Positions 1 to 8,435 are shown, numbered from the stretch's first letter. The stretch: 64,000 nucleotides of DNA from Lachnospiraceae bacterium (GCA_910575605.1 CAJTEW010000002.1:202990-266989), one strand, 5' to 3'. The notes: generated from the sequence alone by a model not told the origin. Numbers and translations: made by a program.

Positions 1-421
1 GATAAGAGAAAGCGCCTAAACGTTCTATATAAAAATCCTGAAAGAGATTGCATAAAAGTACTGCTAAATCATCCGTATTTTCTTTATACTCACTGGATAT
101 GCCAAGTAGTTTGAAACGAATTTCTGCTATGTCCCTATTTTTATCCACTATGGAAAAGAATTTAAAATACTTACATATATGAAGTTCCTTAACCTGTTTT
201 TCAAAAGGTCTGATGTCCTGATTTATAAAAAAAATCTCTTTACGTTGCCATCTGATTTCAAGTTTGTTTTTTATGAAAGAACAGATTTTTTTAGTATCTT
301 CCCCCATCCTTTCCAGTGCGGAAGAGGGGGTAAGCCCTCTTCCCTTTGTCAAATATGTATACCATCCGAACAATATTAAGAACAATGTCAAAATAAAAAT
401 TGTCAGTTTCAATAGAAGCAT
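1..421 (-). CDS. membrane-anchored hypothetical protein, 3' end beyond window
   Basis: An open frame on the minus strand starts with ATG at 421 and runs off the left edge without a stop, giving about 140 visible residues. It begins one base after the TAA of the upstream gene (423-782), and an AGGAGG-like site lies about nine bases upstream, so the two genes are probably translated together. Residues 1-20 are strongly hydrophobic (MLLLKLTIFILTLFLILFG), a signal anchor or single membrane helix; the rest is charged and soluble-looking. I do not recognise the family. Its setting among small unknown genes next to a probable attachment site suggests mobile-element cargo. Confidence 0.6.
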   Translation of the reverse strand, partial: MLLLKLTIFILTLFLILFGWYTYLTKGRGLTPSSALERMGEDTKKICSFIKNKLEIRWQRKEIFFINQDIRPFEKQVKELHICKYFKFFSIVDKNRDIAEIRFKLLGISSEYKENTDDLAVLLCNLFQDFYIERLGAFSY

Positions 422-422
422 A

Positions 423-782
423 TTAGTATTCCTCCTTTGCCATCAAAAATTGCCATATACCATTTTCTAACGGAACTGGTTTAGCAGTAAGAGCACATCC
501 TTGTGATTTGAAATATGCATTTGCTAAATCGGAAATCCACATTATAATTTTTTCTTCGTTTACATCCTGCTTACTTACGGAACATAACTTATCTATGGTA
601 AGATACGGATTTTTACAATCTGCAAAAAAATAATTATCATATATAGAGGACGGGGAAATTTGTACATATTCAAAAAATACTTTCATAACTAAATACAATT
701 TGAATTTCTGAATGGTTTTATTGAAGGGATTCTTTGCTTTACCCTCCATTACTTTTAATATTTTTCTTGCTCTTTTAATCAT
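423..782 (-). CDS. hypothetical protein, 119 aa
   Basis: A 119-residue soluble protein with a very basic N-terminus (MIKRARKILKVMEGK) and two cysteines in its middle part. A good ribosome binding site (AGGAGATCTT) precedes the ATG. It is followed after one base by the membrane-anchored gene at 1-421, an arrangement typical of a two-gene transcript. No domain is recognised and no function is proposed. The pair lies in the low-GC region that I read as the end of an integrative element. Confidence 0.6.
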   Translation of the reverse strand: MIKRARKILKVMEGKAKNPFNKTIQKFKLYLVMKVFFEYVQISPSSIYDNYFFADCKNPYLTIDKLCSVSKQDVNEEKIIMWISDLANAYFKSQGCALTAKPVPLENGIWQFLMAKEEY

Positions 783-854
783 AAGATCTCCTCCTGATAC
801 AATAGATAAATAATTTTGGCGGTGGGGGAAAAGCCCCCACCAGTAATTAACAGA

Positions 855-1115
855 TTACGCTTCGTCAGCCGGAATGACATTGACAAGAACTGCCTTGCCT
901 TCGTATCCTCTGCCATAAACAAGGATTACTTCCTGACCGACTGTCAGGTTTGCCGAATAGTCACCGCGGATGTACTCACTGCAACAAGCATTTCCAACGC
1001 ATTTCCGTGCATTATCACGGCGGTATGTGTCGTGCTCTATCTCGACATACAGAGTTGTGCCGACATTTCCGGTTTTTGTTTCGGTGACTATGAGGCCTAA
1101 TATTCGAGCTTTCAT
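855..1115 (-). CDS. small hypothetical protein, 86 aa, beta-rich
   Basis: An 86-residue protein with AGGAGG-type spacing before its ATG (AAAGGAGGAAACGGCAT on the minus strand). Composition suggests a small beta-barrel: alternating hydrophobic strands, many Thr/Val/Gly, and a C-terminal strand with VILVYGRGYEGKAVLVNVIP. Two cysteines sit close together (VGNACCSEY). The fold could be OB-like, but this is a guess from the pattern. GC content is higher than in its neighbours. It is transcribed away from the repeat-rich control region at 1150-1410 and may be regulated from it. Confidence 0.6.
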   Translation of the reverse strand: MKARILGLIVTETKTGNVGTTLYVEIEHDTYRRDNARKCVGNACCSEYIRGDYSANLTVGQEVILVYGRGYEGKAVLVNVIPADEA

Positions 1116-1151
1116 ATGCCGTTTCCTCCTTTCTCTAGTTTTGTGACCAAA

Positions 1152-1409
1152 AAGCTTTTCTTAATCACTGAAATTACACTACCATAAAAATTTTCGACAT
1201 TTTTTTATAGGTAAATCTGTAAAAATTCATTCCAGTAATGTAAGAAGCTTTTTCTTAACCACTGAAATCTTTATACACCATACTGTTGTATGATTGTTTT
1301 TACAGTTAAATCTGTAAAATGTGTTACAGTAAGCGAGAAATTTTTAGTGGCTAAAAATATTGTGACATGAAATGTCATATATAAGTTTTTACAGATGGTT
1401 TTGTAAAAA
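1152..1409. repeat. degenerate tandem repeat with three palindromic operator-like sites
   Basis: This holds most of the gap between the divergent genes at 855-1115 and 1475-2758. A block beginning AAGCTTTT and ending CACTGAAAT occurs at 1152-1174 and 1245-1268, 93 bases apart. Each copy also carries a palindrome TTTTTAYAG-N6-YTGTAAAA: 1202-1225, 1297-1319 and a third at 1386-1409, at 95- and 89-base steps. A further perfect palindrome TTTTTAG-TGG-CTAAAAA lies at 1341-1357. Regular spacing of dyads between divergent genes fits repeated protein-binding sites (repressor operators or iterons). The binding protein is not identified. Confidence 0.6.
1363..1377. promoter_or_regulatory. palindrome TGACAT-GAA-ATGTCA
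   Basis: A perfect 15-base dyad in the control region upstream of the 427-residue gene. Its half-site TGACAT/ATGTCA is the same as in the two dyads flanking the XRE repressor start at 3229-3300, although the spacer here is 3 rather than 7 bases. It may be a third site for that repressor; the spacer difference weakens this. Confidence 0.35.
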
Positions 1410-1474
1410 ATACCTTGTAAGAAAAGATGGATTAATGTAATATATATTAGAATTAAACAAAGGAGTGAACAGCT

Positions 1475-2758
1475 ATGAGATTAAATGGATTGGATAAAAG
1501 ACAGATAGAATATTGCTTATCGTGCCGCGTTGGCAGGGCAATATTAAATGATTATGGAAATATTTATAGTATGAAAAAGGAGGACTTGGAAAAGGACGAA
1601 ACTTCTCAAGAGGTTGTAAATGAGCTTGCAGAAATTTTAGATATACAGGGGGAACTCATAGAAAAGTATAGTATATTAAAAAGGTTGGCTAAAACAAGAC
1701 CGGAGGACAATACAAAAGAATTAGAATTACAGAATGAGTTCTTTGATTTAGATGAGGACGACCCTTGCCTTGCGAATCTTCAGCAAATCATTCATGCATT
1801 GAGATGTTTTTATAATGAAAAGGGATCATACGAACAAATTGTAGATACTGAAAATTATAAACATAAAATTTTGCTATGTATGAATGATGAAAATCAGAGA
1901 AAAGTAAGTCTTGTTTATAAATATGCATATGATGGTTCAGATGGAGAAGTAGCATTAAAGGAATTCAAGAAAAAATCATTCAAAAATACTTCTGAGGATT
2001 TCAAAAAAAGTATTGCAGACAAACTTAAACATATATTTAATTATTACTGTAGCTTGAATGTAAATTCTTATAAAATAAATTATAAAGGAGAATGTTTTGG
2101 AAAATTATTTAATGAAATAATAAAAGAAAATAATGAGGCTGACAAAGCATTAGGTAATGTTCCGAAATTTTTTGAAAGGCTGTCTTATTTGAGCGAAAAA
2201 TCCCAAACTACTTTAAGAAGGTTTCTTAATAATATGCCGACACAGTTTGGATACAATTTAGAAATGGTCATGGGGTCTAAAGGAATCACGGAACAAGATA
2301 TTAAGAATTTTAGTGCAGGTAAATTTAGTGCAAGTGGTATACAGTCTTTGATGGGGTGTTCCGTACCGTCAAATATAAATGAGACATTGCGCATATTGTC
2401 CAAAATATTATTGGTGTCGGAAAGTGTATTGTATTTGGGACAGGGAAGAACTTACGGTAATTGGAAAGATTTATTGTCGGATGAAAGTTTGGATGAGTTC
2501 CAAAAAATAGATAAAAACCTGTTTCCCAATAAATCAAAGTCTAAAAAGTTTGTGCAGGAAAATGTTTCATCAATTGTAGATGAGGTAATTAATGATGACG
2601 AAAAATTTATGAATATGATAAAAGATAATCCGGCGCTTTTTGAGGATGAAGCCTATAATGTATATGAGAATGAAAGAGAGCGTTTTAAATATATAATTGA
2701 TAAGAGATATGCTTACATATTATTAGAAACCTTAGAACGGATAGAAAAGTCAGAATAA
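1475..2758 (+). CDS. hypothetical protein with degenerate XRE-like helix-turn-helix region
   Basis: A 427-residue soluble, Lys/Asn/Glu-rich protein; start supported by CAAAGGAGTGAACAGCT before ATG. I do not recognise the whole protein. Around residues 255-325 the pattern resembles an XRE/Cro-type HTH: a start like GYNLEMVMGSKGITEQDI, then a Ser/Gly turn, then NETLRILSKILLVSESVLYL, the usual final helices. It lacks the canonical recognition-helix spacing, so DNA binding is a weak inference. The low GC matches the mobile-element region. The dyad-rich region upstream (1152-1409) probably controls it, and a strong hairpin follows the stop. Confidence 0.65.
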   Translation: MRLNGLDKRQIEYCLSCRVGRAILNDYGNIYSMKKEDLEKDETSQEVVNELAEILDIQGELIEKYSILKRLAKTRPEDNTKELELQNEFFDLDEDDPCLANLQQIIHALRCFYNEKGSYEQIVDTENYKHKILLCMNDENQRKVSLVYKYAYDGSDGEVALKEFKKKSFKNTSEDFKKSIADKLKHIFNYYCSLNVNSYKINYKGECFGKLFNEIIKENNEADKALGNVPKFFERLSYLSEKSQTTLRRFLNNMPTQFGYNLEMVMGSKGITEQDIKNFSAGKFSASGIQSLMGCSVPSNINETLRILSKILLVSESVLYLGQGRTYGNWKDLLSDESLDEFQKIDKNLFPNKSKSKKFVQENVSSIVDEVINDDEKFMNMIKDNPALFEDEAYNVYENERERFKYIIDKRYAYILLETLERIEKSE

Positions 2759-2767
2759 AATAATAAA

Positions 2768-2815
2768 AATAACTATTATTGTTAAAATTCCACAATGATA
2801 GTTATTTTTTGTTTT
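2768..2815 (+). terminator. rho-independent terminator
   Basis: Inverted repeat with 15-base arms (2768-2782 and 2792-2806, one mismatch) followed by a T-rich run (TTTTGTTTT). It lies just after the stop of the 427-residue gene. Confidence 0.8.
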
Positions 2816-2858
2816 ACGAAGGGCGAAAGTCAGCTTAGGAGTAGGAAGCAAAGAGGGA

Positions 2859-2898
2859 GGAGAACAGTTCTCCATCTGTTCCTATCCAAAGGATAGGA
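2859..2898. other. two adjacent perfect hairpins in convergent gap
   Basis: GGAGAACAGTTCTCC (2859-2873) is a perfect odd dyad, and TCCTATCC-AAA-GGATAGGA (2880-2898) is a perfect hairpin seven bases further on. A C-rich/G-rich stretch CCCCCTAAATCCCCCAAGGGG follows near 2915-2936. None has a T-run, so these are not ordinary terminators. The gap between the convergent genes holds no ORF. Possible structured RNA or a processing site of the element; function unknown. Confidence 0.4.
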
Positions 2899-2957
2899 GA
2901 GCGGTGGAATTAATCCCCCTAAATCCCCCAAGGGGACTTTCGGCTATGAGAAACATT

Positions 2958-3209
2958 CTAATTATTTTTTAACAATTCATCAAGGCTGATATCCAAAACT
3001 TTAGCAATGGCACAAAGTTCTATATCAGTTATAAAACGTTGGCCGGATTCTATGCGCTGTATTGCGTTTTTATCAATATCAAGCCCTTGAAGTTGTAACA
3101 TATCTGCAAATTGTCTTTGAGAGGGTCTGTTGGGTAATTGCTTTCGAAGTTCTTTAATTCGCTGTCCACAGATATTATTCAATCCACTCTTCGATTTGTT
3201 TTTATACAT
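2958..3209 (-). CDS. XRE/Cro-CI family transcriptional regulator
   Basis: Small DNA-binding repressor-type protein, 83 residues from the ATG at 3209. I chose that start over the ATG at 3248 because AGGGAAG lies 8-9 bases before it and the upstream part overlaps an operator. The HTH runs through IKELRKQLPNRPSQRQFADM then DIDKNAIQRIESGQRFITD, and ends with ELCAIAKVLDISLDELL, all standard XRE features. There is no extra C-terminal domain. Divergent to the 118-residue gene at 3327, with two matching dyads between them, so it probably represses itself and its neighbour, as in element/phage switch regions. Confidence 0.85.
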   Translation of the reverse strand: MYKNKSKSGLNNICGQRIKELRKQLPNRPSQRQFADMLQLQGLDIDKNAIQRIESGQRFITDIELCAIAKVLDISLDELLKNN

Positions 3210-3228
3210 AAAAATATTCTTCCCTTTT

Positions 3229-3300
3229 TGACATTTATTAATTGTCATATTTGAAATTATATGTTAAAATTCATTTATAATTGACATCTAGTAAATGTCA
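3229..3300. promoter_or_regulatory. two operator dyads between divergent XRE gene and neighbour
   Basis: Two sites share the layout TGACAT-N7-WTGTCA: 3229-3247 (right arm TTGTCA) and 3282-3300 (right arm ATGTCA). They are 53 bases apart, bracket the AT-rich promoter zone, and the first lies just upstream of the XRE ribosome binding site. Identical half-site and spacer make them the likely operators of the XRE protein encoded at 2958-3209. Confidence 0.65.
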
Positions 3301-3326
3301 AATTTGTAATTTGGGCGGGAGTTTAT

Positions 3327-3683
3327 ATGAAATTTCGAAAAATGTCAGAGGAAATGACGGAGCAAGAAATGTTAATAGTCCTAAGGCTTGTATATCCATG
3401 TGCACAGATGAAAGGCTATCGGCGGTATACAGGAGCAAATTTTGTTACGGTATTTTTTTCACTCCCAGAGGATTCCGGTGATGATGGTCACAAGATTGAT
3501 TTTCTGCCTGATATTATTTATGTCATAAATGATGATGATAAACTGGATGGGATTCCAATTGATGAAGCGGACGGGGTGTGTTCGGGGATTTCTAATATTG
3601 ATATTTTGAATTTGTATAAGAAATATATGGTTGCGAATGGGTATAGTGAGATGTGGCTTAATAATCCTTATTCAGAAGCATAA
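3327..3683 (+). CDS. hypothetical acidic protein, 118 aa
   Basis: A 118-residue protein preceded by GGGCGGGAG. It has a C-terminal run of acidic residues around residues 50-85 (many Asp in the DDGHKIDFLPDIIYVINDDD region) and no membrane segment. I do not recognise a family. It starts 27 bases after the second XRE operator and diverges from that gene, so it is a good candidate target of the repressor. Such a partner could be an antirepressor or toxin-like factor, but nothing in the sequence proves this. Confidence 0.6.
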   Translation: MKFRKMSEEMTEQEMLIVLRLVYPCAQMKGYRRYTGANFVTVFFSLPEDSGDDGHKIDFLPDIIYVINDDDKLDGIPIDEADGVCSGISNIDILNLYKKYMVANGYSEMWLNNPYSEA

Positions 3684-3686
3684 AAA

Positions 3687-3709
3687 CTCCCTGTCTTGTA
3701 AACAGGGAG
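3687..3709 (-). terminator. rho-independent terminator of the RHH gene
   Basis: CTCCCTGT and ACAGGGAG pair around a short loop. On the minus strand the stem is followed by TTTTT, so it terminates the minus-strand ribbon-helix-helix gene and lies between convergent genes. Confidence 0.7.
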
Positions 3710-3716
3710 ATAGTAG

Positions 3717-3893
3717 TTAATCGGTATTTTCTCTGCCCATATGTTCCAGTGCATAGTCTATACACTGGATAACAACCTTATTGAAAGACATGTCGTTGCT
3801 GTCAGCTAATTTCTGTACACGGTTAATTAGCTCTTTCGGCAGACGCAGGGATTTGTTTTCATACTCTATACTGTCTTTTTTTAATACAAACAT
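3717..3893 (-). CDS. ribbon-helix-helix (Arc/MetJ-like) small protein, 58 aa
   Basis: A 58-residue gene with AGGAGAATTTAC before ATG. The sequence shows the RHH plan: an N-terminal strand containing KSLRLPKELINRVQKLA, then a turn and the helix DMSFNKVVIQCIDYALEHMG. RHH proteins dimerise and bind DNA through the N-terminal strand; many act as antitoxins or as plasmid/element copy and transfer regulators. No toxin gene is adjacent on the same strand. It ends with its own terminator at 3687-3709. Consistent with mobile-element content. Confidence 0.75.
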   Translation of the reverse strand: MFVLKKDSIEYENKSLRLPKELINRVQKLADSNDMSFNKVVIQCIDYALEHMGRENTD

Positions 3894-4141
3894 GTAAATT
3901 CTCCTCTCAAACTAATTGTAATATAAAAAGAAGTGTGATAGTATGTTATTAAAAATAATATATTATATATCATAAAAAGTATTATAATATAAAGTGTTTA
4001 TACAAAGGAAAGGAAGGAAATGCAACAATTGAAAGAATGGACAAGGAGATTGTCAGTGAGGAAGAGAACGGTTACTGGTGTATCGGCACTGATGGCCATT
4101 GCTTTGGTTGTAGGTTGCACTGCTTTAAAAGGAGGAGAAAA

Positions 4142-5878
4142 ATGTATTGTAAATACTGTGGAAAGAAAATTAAGGAAGAGGATAAATTTTGTATTTATTG
4201 TGGGAAACCGGTAGAAAGGATGGAGCCTGTTAAAAAGGAAATAAAAGAAAAAGCAGGAAAAGCCGGCAAAACTGGAAAGATAATATATTTTTTAGTTGCG
4301 GCAGTGGTATGTATAGGAATTGTGTGTGTTGCATTTGAACCATTTGGGAAATCAAAAATAGAAGGAGTGAAGGAAACGAAGAATTCACCAAAACAGGAAA
4401 CCAATGGAATGAAACCAGAACAACAATTAATACGCGTACAAAATGCGGAGAATGAGTTGTATGGTTATATAAATGAAAAAGGTGAAGAAGTAATCGAATG
4501 TCAATATCAGAATGCGGAGGATTTTGAGGCCAATGGTTTAGCAAAAGTACAAAGTGCAGAAAACGAGTTATATGGTTATATAAATGAAGAAGGCGAAGAA
4601 GTAATTGAATGCCAATACCAGAATGCGGGAAGTTTTACGTCCGATGGTTTAGCAACCGTGAAAAATACAGGAGGGTTATGGGGGCGTATAAACGAAAGCG
4701 GAGAAGTAGTAGTAGAAATCCAGCGTGAATATGAGACTATATATAGTTTTGCTTCTAACGGGTTGGCAAAAGTATATAATGCGGATGGGAGATATGGTTA
4801 TATAAATGAAAATGGGGAGGAAGTGATAGAATGCAAATATGTAAGTGCAGATGATTTTCAGACTAATGGCTTGGCGGTGGTACATAATGGGAGTGGTTAT
4901 GGCTGTATAAATGAAAGAGGAGAGATGGTTGTAGGATGCCAATATGGAGAAATACGCGACTTTGAGCCTAATGGATTGGCAATTGTACAAAATATAGCAG
5001 GTTTAGATAGTGTATATGGTTATGTAAATGAACAAGGAGAGGAAGTTGTAAAGTGTCAGTATTTAACGGTTAACACTTTTGGAGAAAGTGACTTAGCGCT
5101 TGTGGTTAGGGGGACGAAATACACTGATAGCTTAAATGGTTATATAAATGAAAAAGGAGAAGAGGTAATAAGCTGCCAATATGAATTTCTAGGAGAATTT
5201 GGGGATAATGGTTTAGCACTGGTGGAAGAGCCATATGGATTATGGGGCTATATAAATAAGGCAGGAGAGAAGGTAATCGAATGCCAATATGAGGAGGCAG
5301 GCGATTTTCAGCCTAATGGCTTGGCAAAGGTGTTAAATGCAGATGGATTATGGGGCTACATAAATGAAAAAGGAGAGAAGGTAATCGAATGCCAATATGA
5401 GGAGGCAGACGATTTTCAGCCTAATGGCTTGGCAATGGTGTTAAATGCAGGTGGATTAATCAGCTATATAAATGAAAAAGGAGAAGAGACATTAAAACTT
5501 CAGAATGAGTACACGTACATATCGGAATTTCAACCTAATGGCTTGGCGTATGTGAGAAATGTGGATGAAGTATGTGGCTGTATAAATGAAAAAGGGGAGG
5601 AAGTAATCGAATGTCAATATAGTAGTATATATAAGTTTGCGTCTAATGGTTTAGTAGCAGTGAGTAATACAGAGAGTCTATGGGGTTATATAAATGAAAA
5701 GGGAGAGGAGATAATCGAATGCCAATATATGGATGCGAAGCAATTTGGGTCTAATGGTTTGGCGGCAGTGAGTAATACAGAGTGGATATGGGGTCTTATA
5801 AATGAAAAAGGGGAAGAGGTGACGCCGTTTATTTATTCAAATATATTTATAGAGGAGACAGATGGAGAAGAGGAATGA
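4142..5878 (+). CDS. zinc-ribbon, membrane-anchored WG-repeat protein
   Basis: A 578-residue protein from the ATG at 4142, which has AAAGGAGGAGAAAA directly before it; an in-frame ATG at 4037 lacks such a site. Order of parts: zinc ribbon with two CxxC knuckles (YCKYCGKK and FCIYCGKP, residues 2-22), one transmembrane helix (about residues 45-63), then 13 imperfect repeats of about 35-40 residues built around GYINEKGEEVIECQY and NGLA motifs. These are WG-type (KWG) repeats, which form beta-propeller-like surfaces. The repeats presumably sit outside the cell and bind something unknown. The following gene has the same zinc ribbon plus helix architecture, so the two probably act in the same place. 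Confidence 0.8.
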   Translation: MYCKYCGKKIKEEDKFCIYCGKPVERMEPVKKEIKEKAGKAGKTGKIIYFLVAAVVCIGIVCVAFEPFGKSKIEGVKETKNSPKQETNGMKPEQQLIRVQNAENELYGYINEKGEEVIECQYQNAEDFEANGLAKVQSAENELYGYINEEGEEVIECQYQNAGSFTSDGLATVKNTGGLWGRINESGEVVVEIQREYETIYSFASNGLAKVYNADGRYGYINENGEEVIECKYVSADDFQTNGLAVVHNGSGYGCINERGEMVVGCQYGEIRDFEPNGLAIVQNIAGLDSVYGYVNEQGEEVVKCQYLTVNTFGESDLALVVRGTKYTDSLNGYINEKGEEVISCQYEFLGEFGDNGLALVEEPYGLWGYINKAGEKVIECQYEEAGDFQPNGLAKVLNADGLWGYINEKGEKVIECQYEEADDFQPNGLAMVLNAGGLISYINEKGEETLKLQNEYTYISEFQPNGLAYVRNVDEVCGCINEKGEEVIECQYSSIYKFASNGLVAVSNTESLWGYINEKGEEIIECQYMDAKQFGSNGLAAVSNTEWIWGLINEKGEEVTPFIYSNIFIEETDGEEE

Positions 5879-5932
5879 GGCAGAAATTGAGAATATAACG
5901 GAATTAAATAAAGCAATGGGAGAAGGATTATA

Positions 5933-7801
5933 ATGTTTTGCAGTCAGTGTGGAAAGGAATTAGAAGAAAATACTTTAGTCTGTCCAAAGTGCGGAGCAGG
6001 GATTGGAAAAAGACGGGAAGATAAGGATGTTGTTGAAAATACGAAAAAAAACAGGATAAAGGAAAGGGAGGCCTGTTCTGGGAAAAATGACAAGGAAAAC
6101 CGTGGGAAACACTTTAAGCTATATGTTCTGATTGGAAGTGCAGTAATTGCCGTTATACTTATAATGGTTTTGGCACTTTTCTATTTCCGCAGTAAAAAGC
6201 CGGAAGCAAAGGATGCTAAGGTTACCGATACACAAGAAGTATCCGGGAAGGAAATAAAGGAAGACGATATTAACGAAGAAGAGTACATATTCCCTTATAG
6301 TGACAAGGAATACCTGACGGATGAGGACTTAGAAAGCTTGACAGAAGAACAGCTTGGCTTTGCAAGAAATGAGATTTTTGCACGGCATGGCAGGATTTTT
6401 ACAGAGGAAAAGTATAAGGAATATTTTGAAGAAAAGAGTTGGTATAAGGGAACGGTTGAGCCGGAGGTTTTTGATTCAAATTATGAAAAGGAACTCAATA
6501 AAATCGAGAAGGCAAACGTAGAGGTAATTAAAAATTATGAGGAAAAGCTCAAGGCATTTGCTCTTGCAGAGCAATACTATGCTTCTGTCCTTAAGGAATA
6601 TCGGGATGCGGAGGCCGGAGGATATTCAGGGGATGCAAGCCAGTATCCGCATGTGAACTCATTGCTTTTTGGAAATGGGTGTTCGGAGCCTCTCTATTTT
6701 ACCTTGTCAGACTTATGCGGTGACGGAATTCCTGAACTGTTTATCGGATACTTTCTTGACGGAGACAGCTCGAATTATATCCTGATGGAATTATATGGAT
6801 ATGAAGCTGGAAGTGCAAAACAATTGTCAGTGTCGGCAGGGTTTGGTGTAACTCCCCTTGGCGAACAGAATTTTATCGGGGAGCGTGTGCGGTATTATAT
6901 ATGTGACAATGGGCTGATAAGAGAAAATGGCAGTGGCGGAGCCGACATAAATAATGTAACCTATTATGAGTTAAGGGAAAATTCCGTTGAAATGACCATA
7001 AAAGAAGGCGCGGGACAAGACGGAGGACATTACTTTGAGCAGGATTACGGCGGATTGGGAGTATTGGATACGACAAAAGCGTTTTATGAGGAAATGCAGA
7101 ACAAATATCCGCTGAAATCAGATATGCAGTGGTATAAGCTTCAGGAACTGGAGAGGTACGAGCTCCAAATAGGCTTGAAATTAGAAAATGACACAGGCAC
7201 AGAGGAAAACTTTGATGCCGGGGCATGTTACGAAAATATCCTGCAGCAATACCGTGCACAGAAAGGCATGCTTATGACTGGCGGTGATGATGATTTTACG
7301 GAAACCTATCCCAATGTCAATATGAATGTTTTTGGAGGGATTGGGGAAATTCCGGCAGGGTTAAGCTATGCATTGATAGATATAGATGGCAATGGTATGG
7401 AAGAACTGTTTATTGCGGATGTTGCCGAAGGGAATCCGGCTTCTTATACAACCTATGACATCTATACATGTATACAGGGAACGCCTCAAAGGCTATTTGA
7501 TGTTGGGGATATGGGAATCCAGTCATTCTACTTCGTTTGTACCAATAATGTAATAATGAAAATACAAAAAGAAAATGGCAGTGCATGGTACGGAACCCTC
7601 TTTTATCAGCTTGCCGGAGAATCCGCAGGAACAAAATTTGTAGACGGAGTATGGGTATATCCGGGGAGTAGTTTAGGCCCTATGTACAGCAGGAGCGAAG
7701 AGTGTATGGCTGATGATGGGGAAGAAGTGGATAAAGCATATTATGATACACTGGTGAATACATATCCTATTAAAGAAGATATAGAATGGGTGAAATTGTA
7801 G
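5933..7801 (+). CDS. zinc-ribbon, membrane-anchored YARHG-domain protein
   Basis: A 622-residue protein; GGGAGAAGGATTATA precedes the ATG. It starts with a zinc ribbon (FCSQCGKE, VCPKCGAG, residues 2-23), then a basic linker and one transmembrane helix at about residues 62-84. A YARHG domain follows at about 120-205, marked by GFARNEIFARHGRIF and a WYKG motif. The remainder contains two similar parts, each with a calcium-like or propeller-like acidic stretch (SDLCGDGIPELFIGY and IDIDGNGMEELFIAD), which resemble FG-GAP/EF-like repeats. Function unknown; the extracellular part probably binds a ligand or cell-wall component. It lies 54 bases after the WG-repeat gene on the same strand. Confidence 0.8.
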   Translation: MFCSQCGKELEENTLVCPKCGAGIGKRREDKDVVENTKKNRIKEREACSGKNDKENRGKHFKLYVLIGSAVIAVILIMVLALFYFRSKKPEAKDAKVTDTQEVSGKEIKEDDINEEEYIFPYSDKEYLTDEDLESLTEEQLGFARNEIFARHGRIFTEEKYKEYFEEKSWYKGTVEPEVFDSNYEKELNKIEKANVEVIKNYEEKLKAFALAEQYYASVLKEYRDAEAGGYSGDASQYPHVNSLLFGNGCSEPLYFTLSDLCGDGIPELFIGYFLDGDSSNYILMELYGYEAGSAKQLSVSAGFGVTPLGEQNFIGERVRYYICDNGLIRENGSGGADINNVTYYELRENSVEMTIKEGAGQDGGHYFEQDYGGLGVLDTTKAFYEEMQNKYPLKSDMQWYKLQELERYELQIGLKLENDTGTEENFDAGACYENILQQYRAQKGMLMTGGDDDFTETYPNVNMNVFGGIGEIPAGLSYALIDIDGNGMEELFIADVAEGNPASYTTYDIYTCIQGTPQRLFDVGDMGIQSFYFVCTNNVIMKIQKENGSAWYGTLFYQLAGESAGTKFVDGVWVYPGSSLGPMYSRSEECMADDGEEVDKAYYDTLVNTYPIKEDIEWVKL

Positions 7802-8435
7802 ATGCTTTTTGTCCTGACGGAGAAGGGAGTAACTATTTTTGTACCATTCCGTTACCCCCCAAAACAAAAATTTTAAGTGTAAATGTTGGAAAGCACATTT
7901 ACACTTGAGCAAAATTTTTTGCCCCCTAGCCCCCTCCCTAGGGGGAAGCAAGTTGTGTCTAATCCGTTCATGTCTTGACTGAAAGTCTCATGTACCTAAA
8001 TTGCAAATTGTAAAAATTTGTTTGTGAATGGCTGAAAATATCAAATGAAATTTATGTTGTGGAAAGCTGACGCTCGGACAGCCGACCCGCCGCCCTGTTA
8101 GGAACCGTCGCTCTGTCCGTGCCGTTGGCATCGCTGTTTATTGATGAGGGACGAACAAAGAAAAAGGCGGTGTTGTGCGGTGTAAAATGTTGGTAGGATA
8201 TGGAGGGAGTTCAGACGTTTGAACTTTATGGAATAAAGCGATTATGAAAATCAATATCAAAAAATGGTGGAATATAGAAATTGCGAGATTTTAAATTCAT
8301 GTTTGACAAAAGATGATTATACTGATATGATAGTACTTGTATTTTCCAGATAGGTAAAAGAACAGTTGAGAACAATTTGAGAACAACACCTATATAGACG
8401 ACGTGATCTCCTTGTTTTCTACTGATTTTAGCTTT
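7802..8435. other. 634-base gene-free stretch next to attachment site
   Basis: No supported gene. It holds a hairpin with 11-base arms AAGTGTAAATG / CATTTACACTT (7875-7906), a C-rich dyad CCCCCTAG / CTAGGGGG near 7922-7945, and a locally GC-rich patch near 8066-8130. The last 100 bases carry direct repeats and run into the tRNA 3' fragment. Non-coding ends like this are usual where integrative elements keep integrase arm sites. Confidence 0.45.
8366..8386 (+). repeat. direct repeat TTGAGAACAA x2, candidate integrase arm sites
   Basis: TTGAGAACAA occurs at 8366-8375 and 8377-8386, an 11-base period (one helical turn), about 50 bases inside the tRNA fragment. Tandem short direct repeats at this position are typical of tyrosine-integrase arm-type sites. 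No integrase gene is in the window, so the role is inferred from position only. Confidence 0.4.

Noticed and set aside
4020-4214. 64-codon frame with a hydrophobic stretch before the WG-repeat gene
   Set aside because: It has a purine-rich site and a lipobox-like ALVVGC, but overlaps the start and zinc ribbon of the WG-repeat gene in another frame; may be a leader or a decayed gene, too weak to annotate.
7922-7945. C-rich dyad CCCCCTAG/CTAGGGGG considered as terminator or CRISPR-like repeat
   Set aside because: Single copy, no T-run and no repeat array; no CRISPR array or cas gene was seen in the window.
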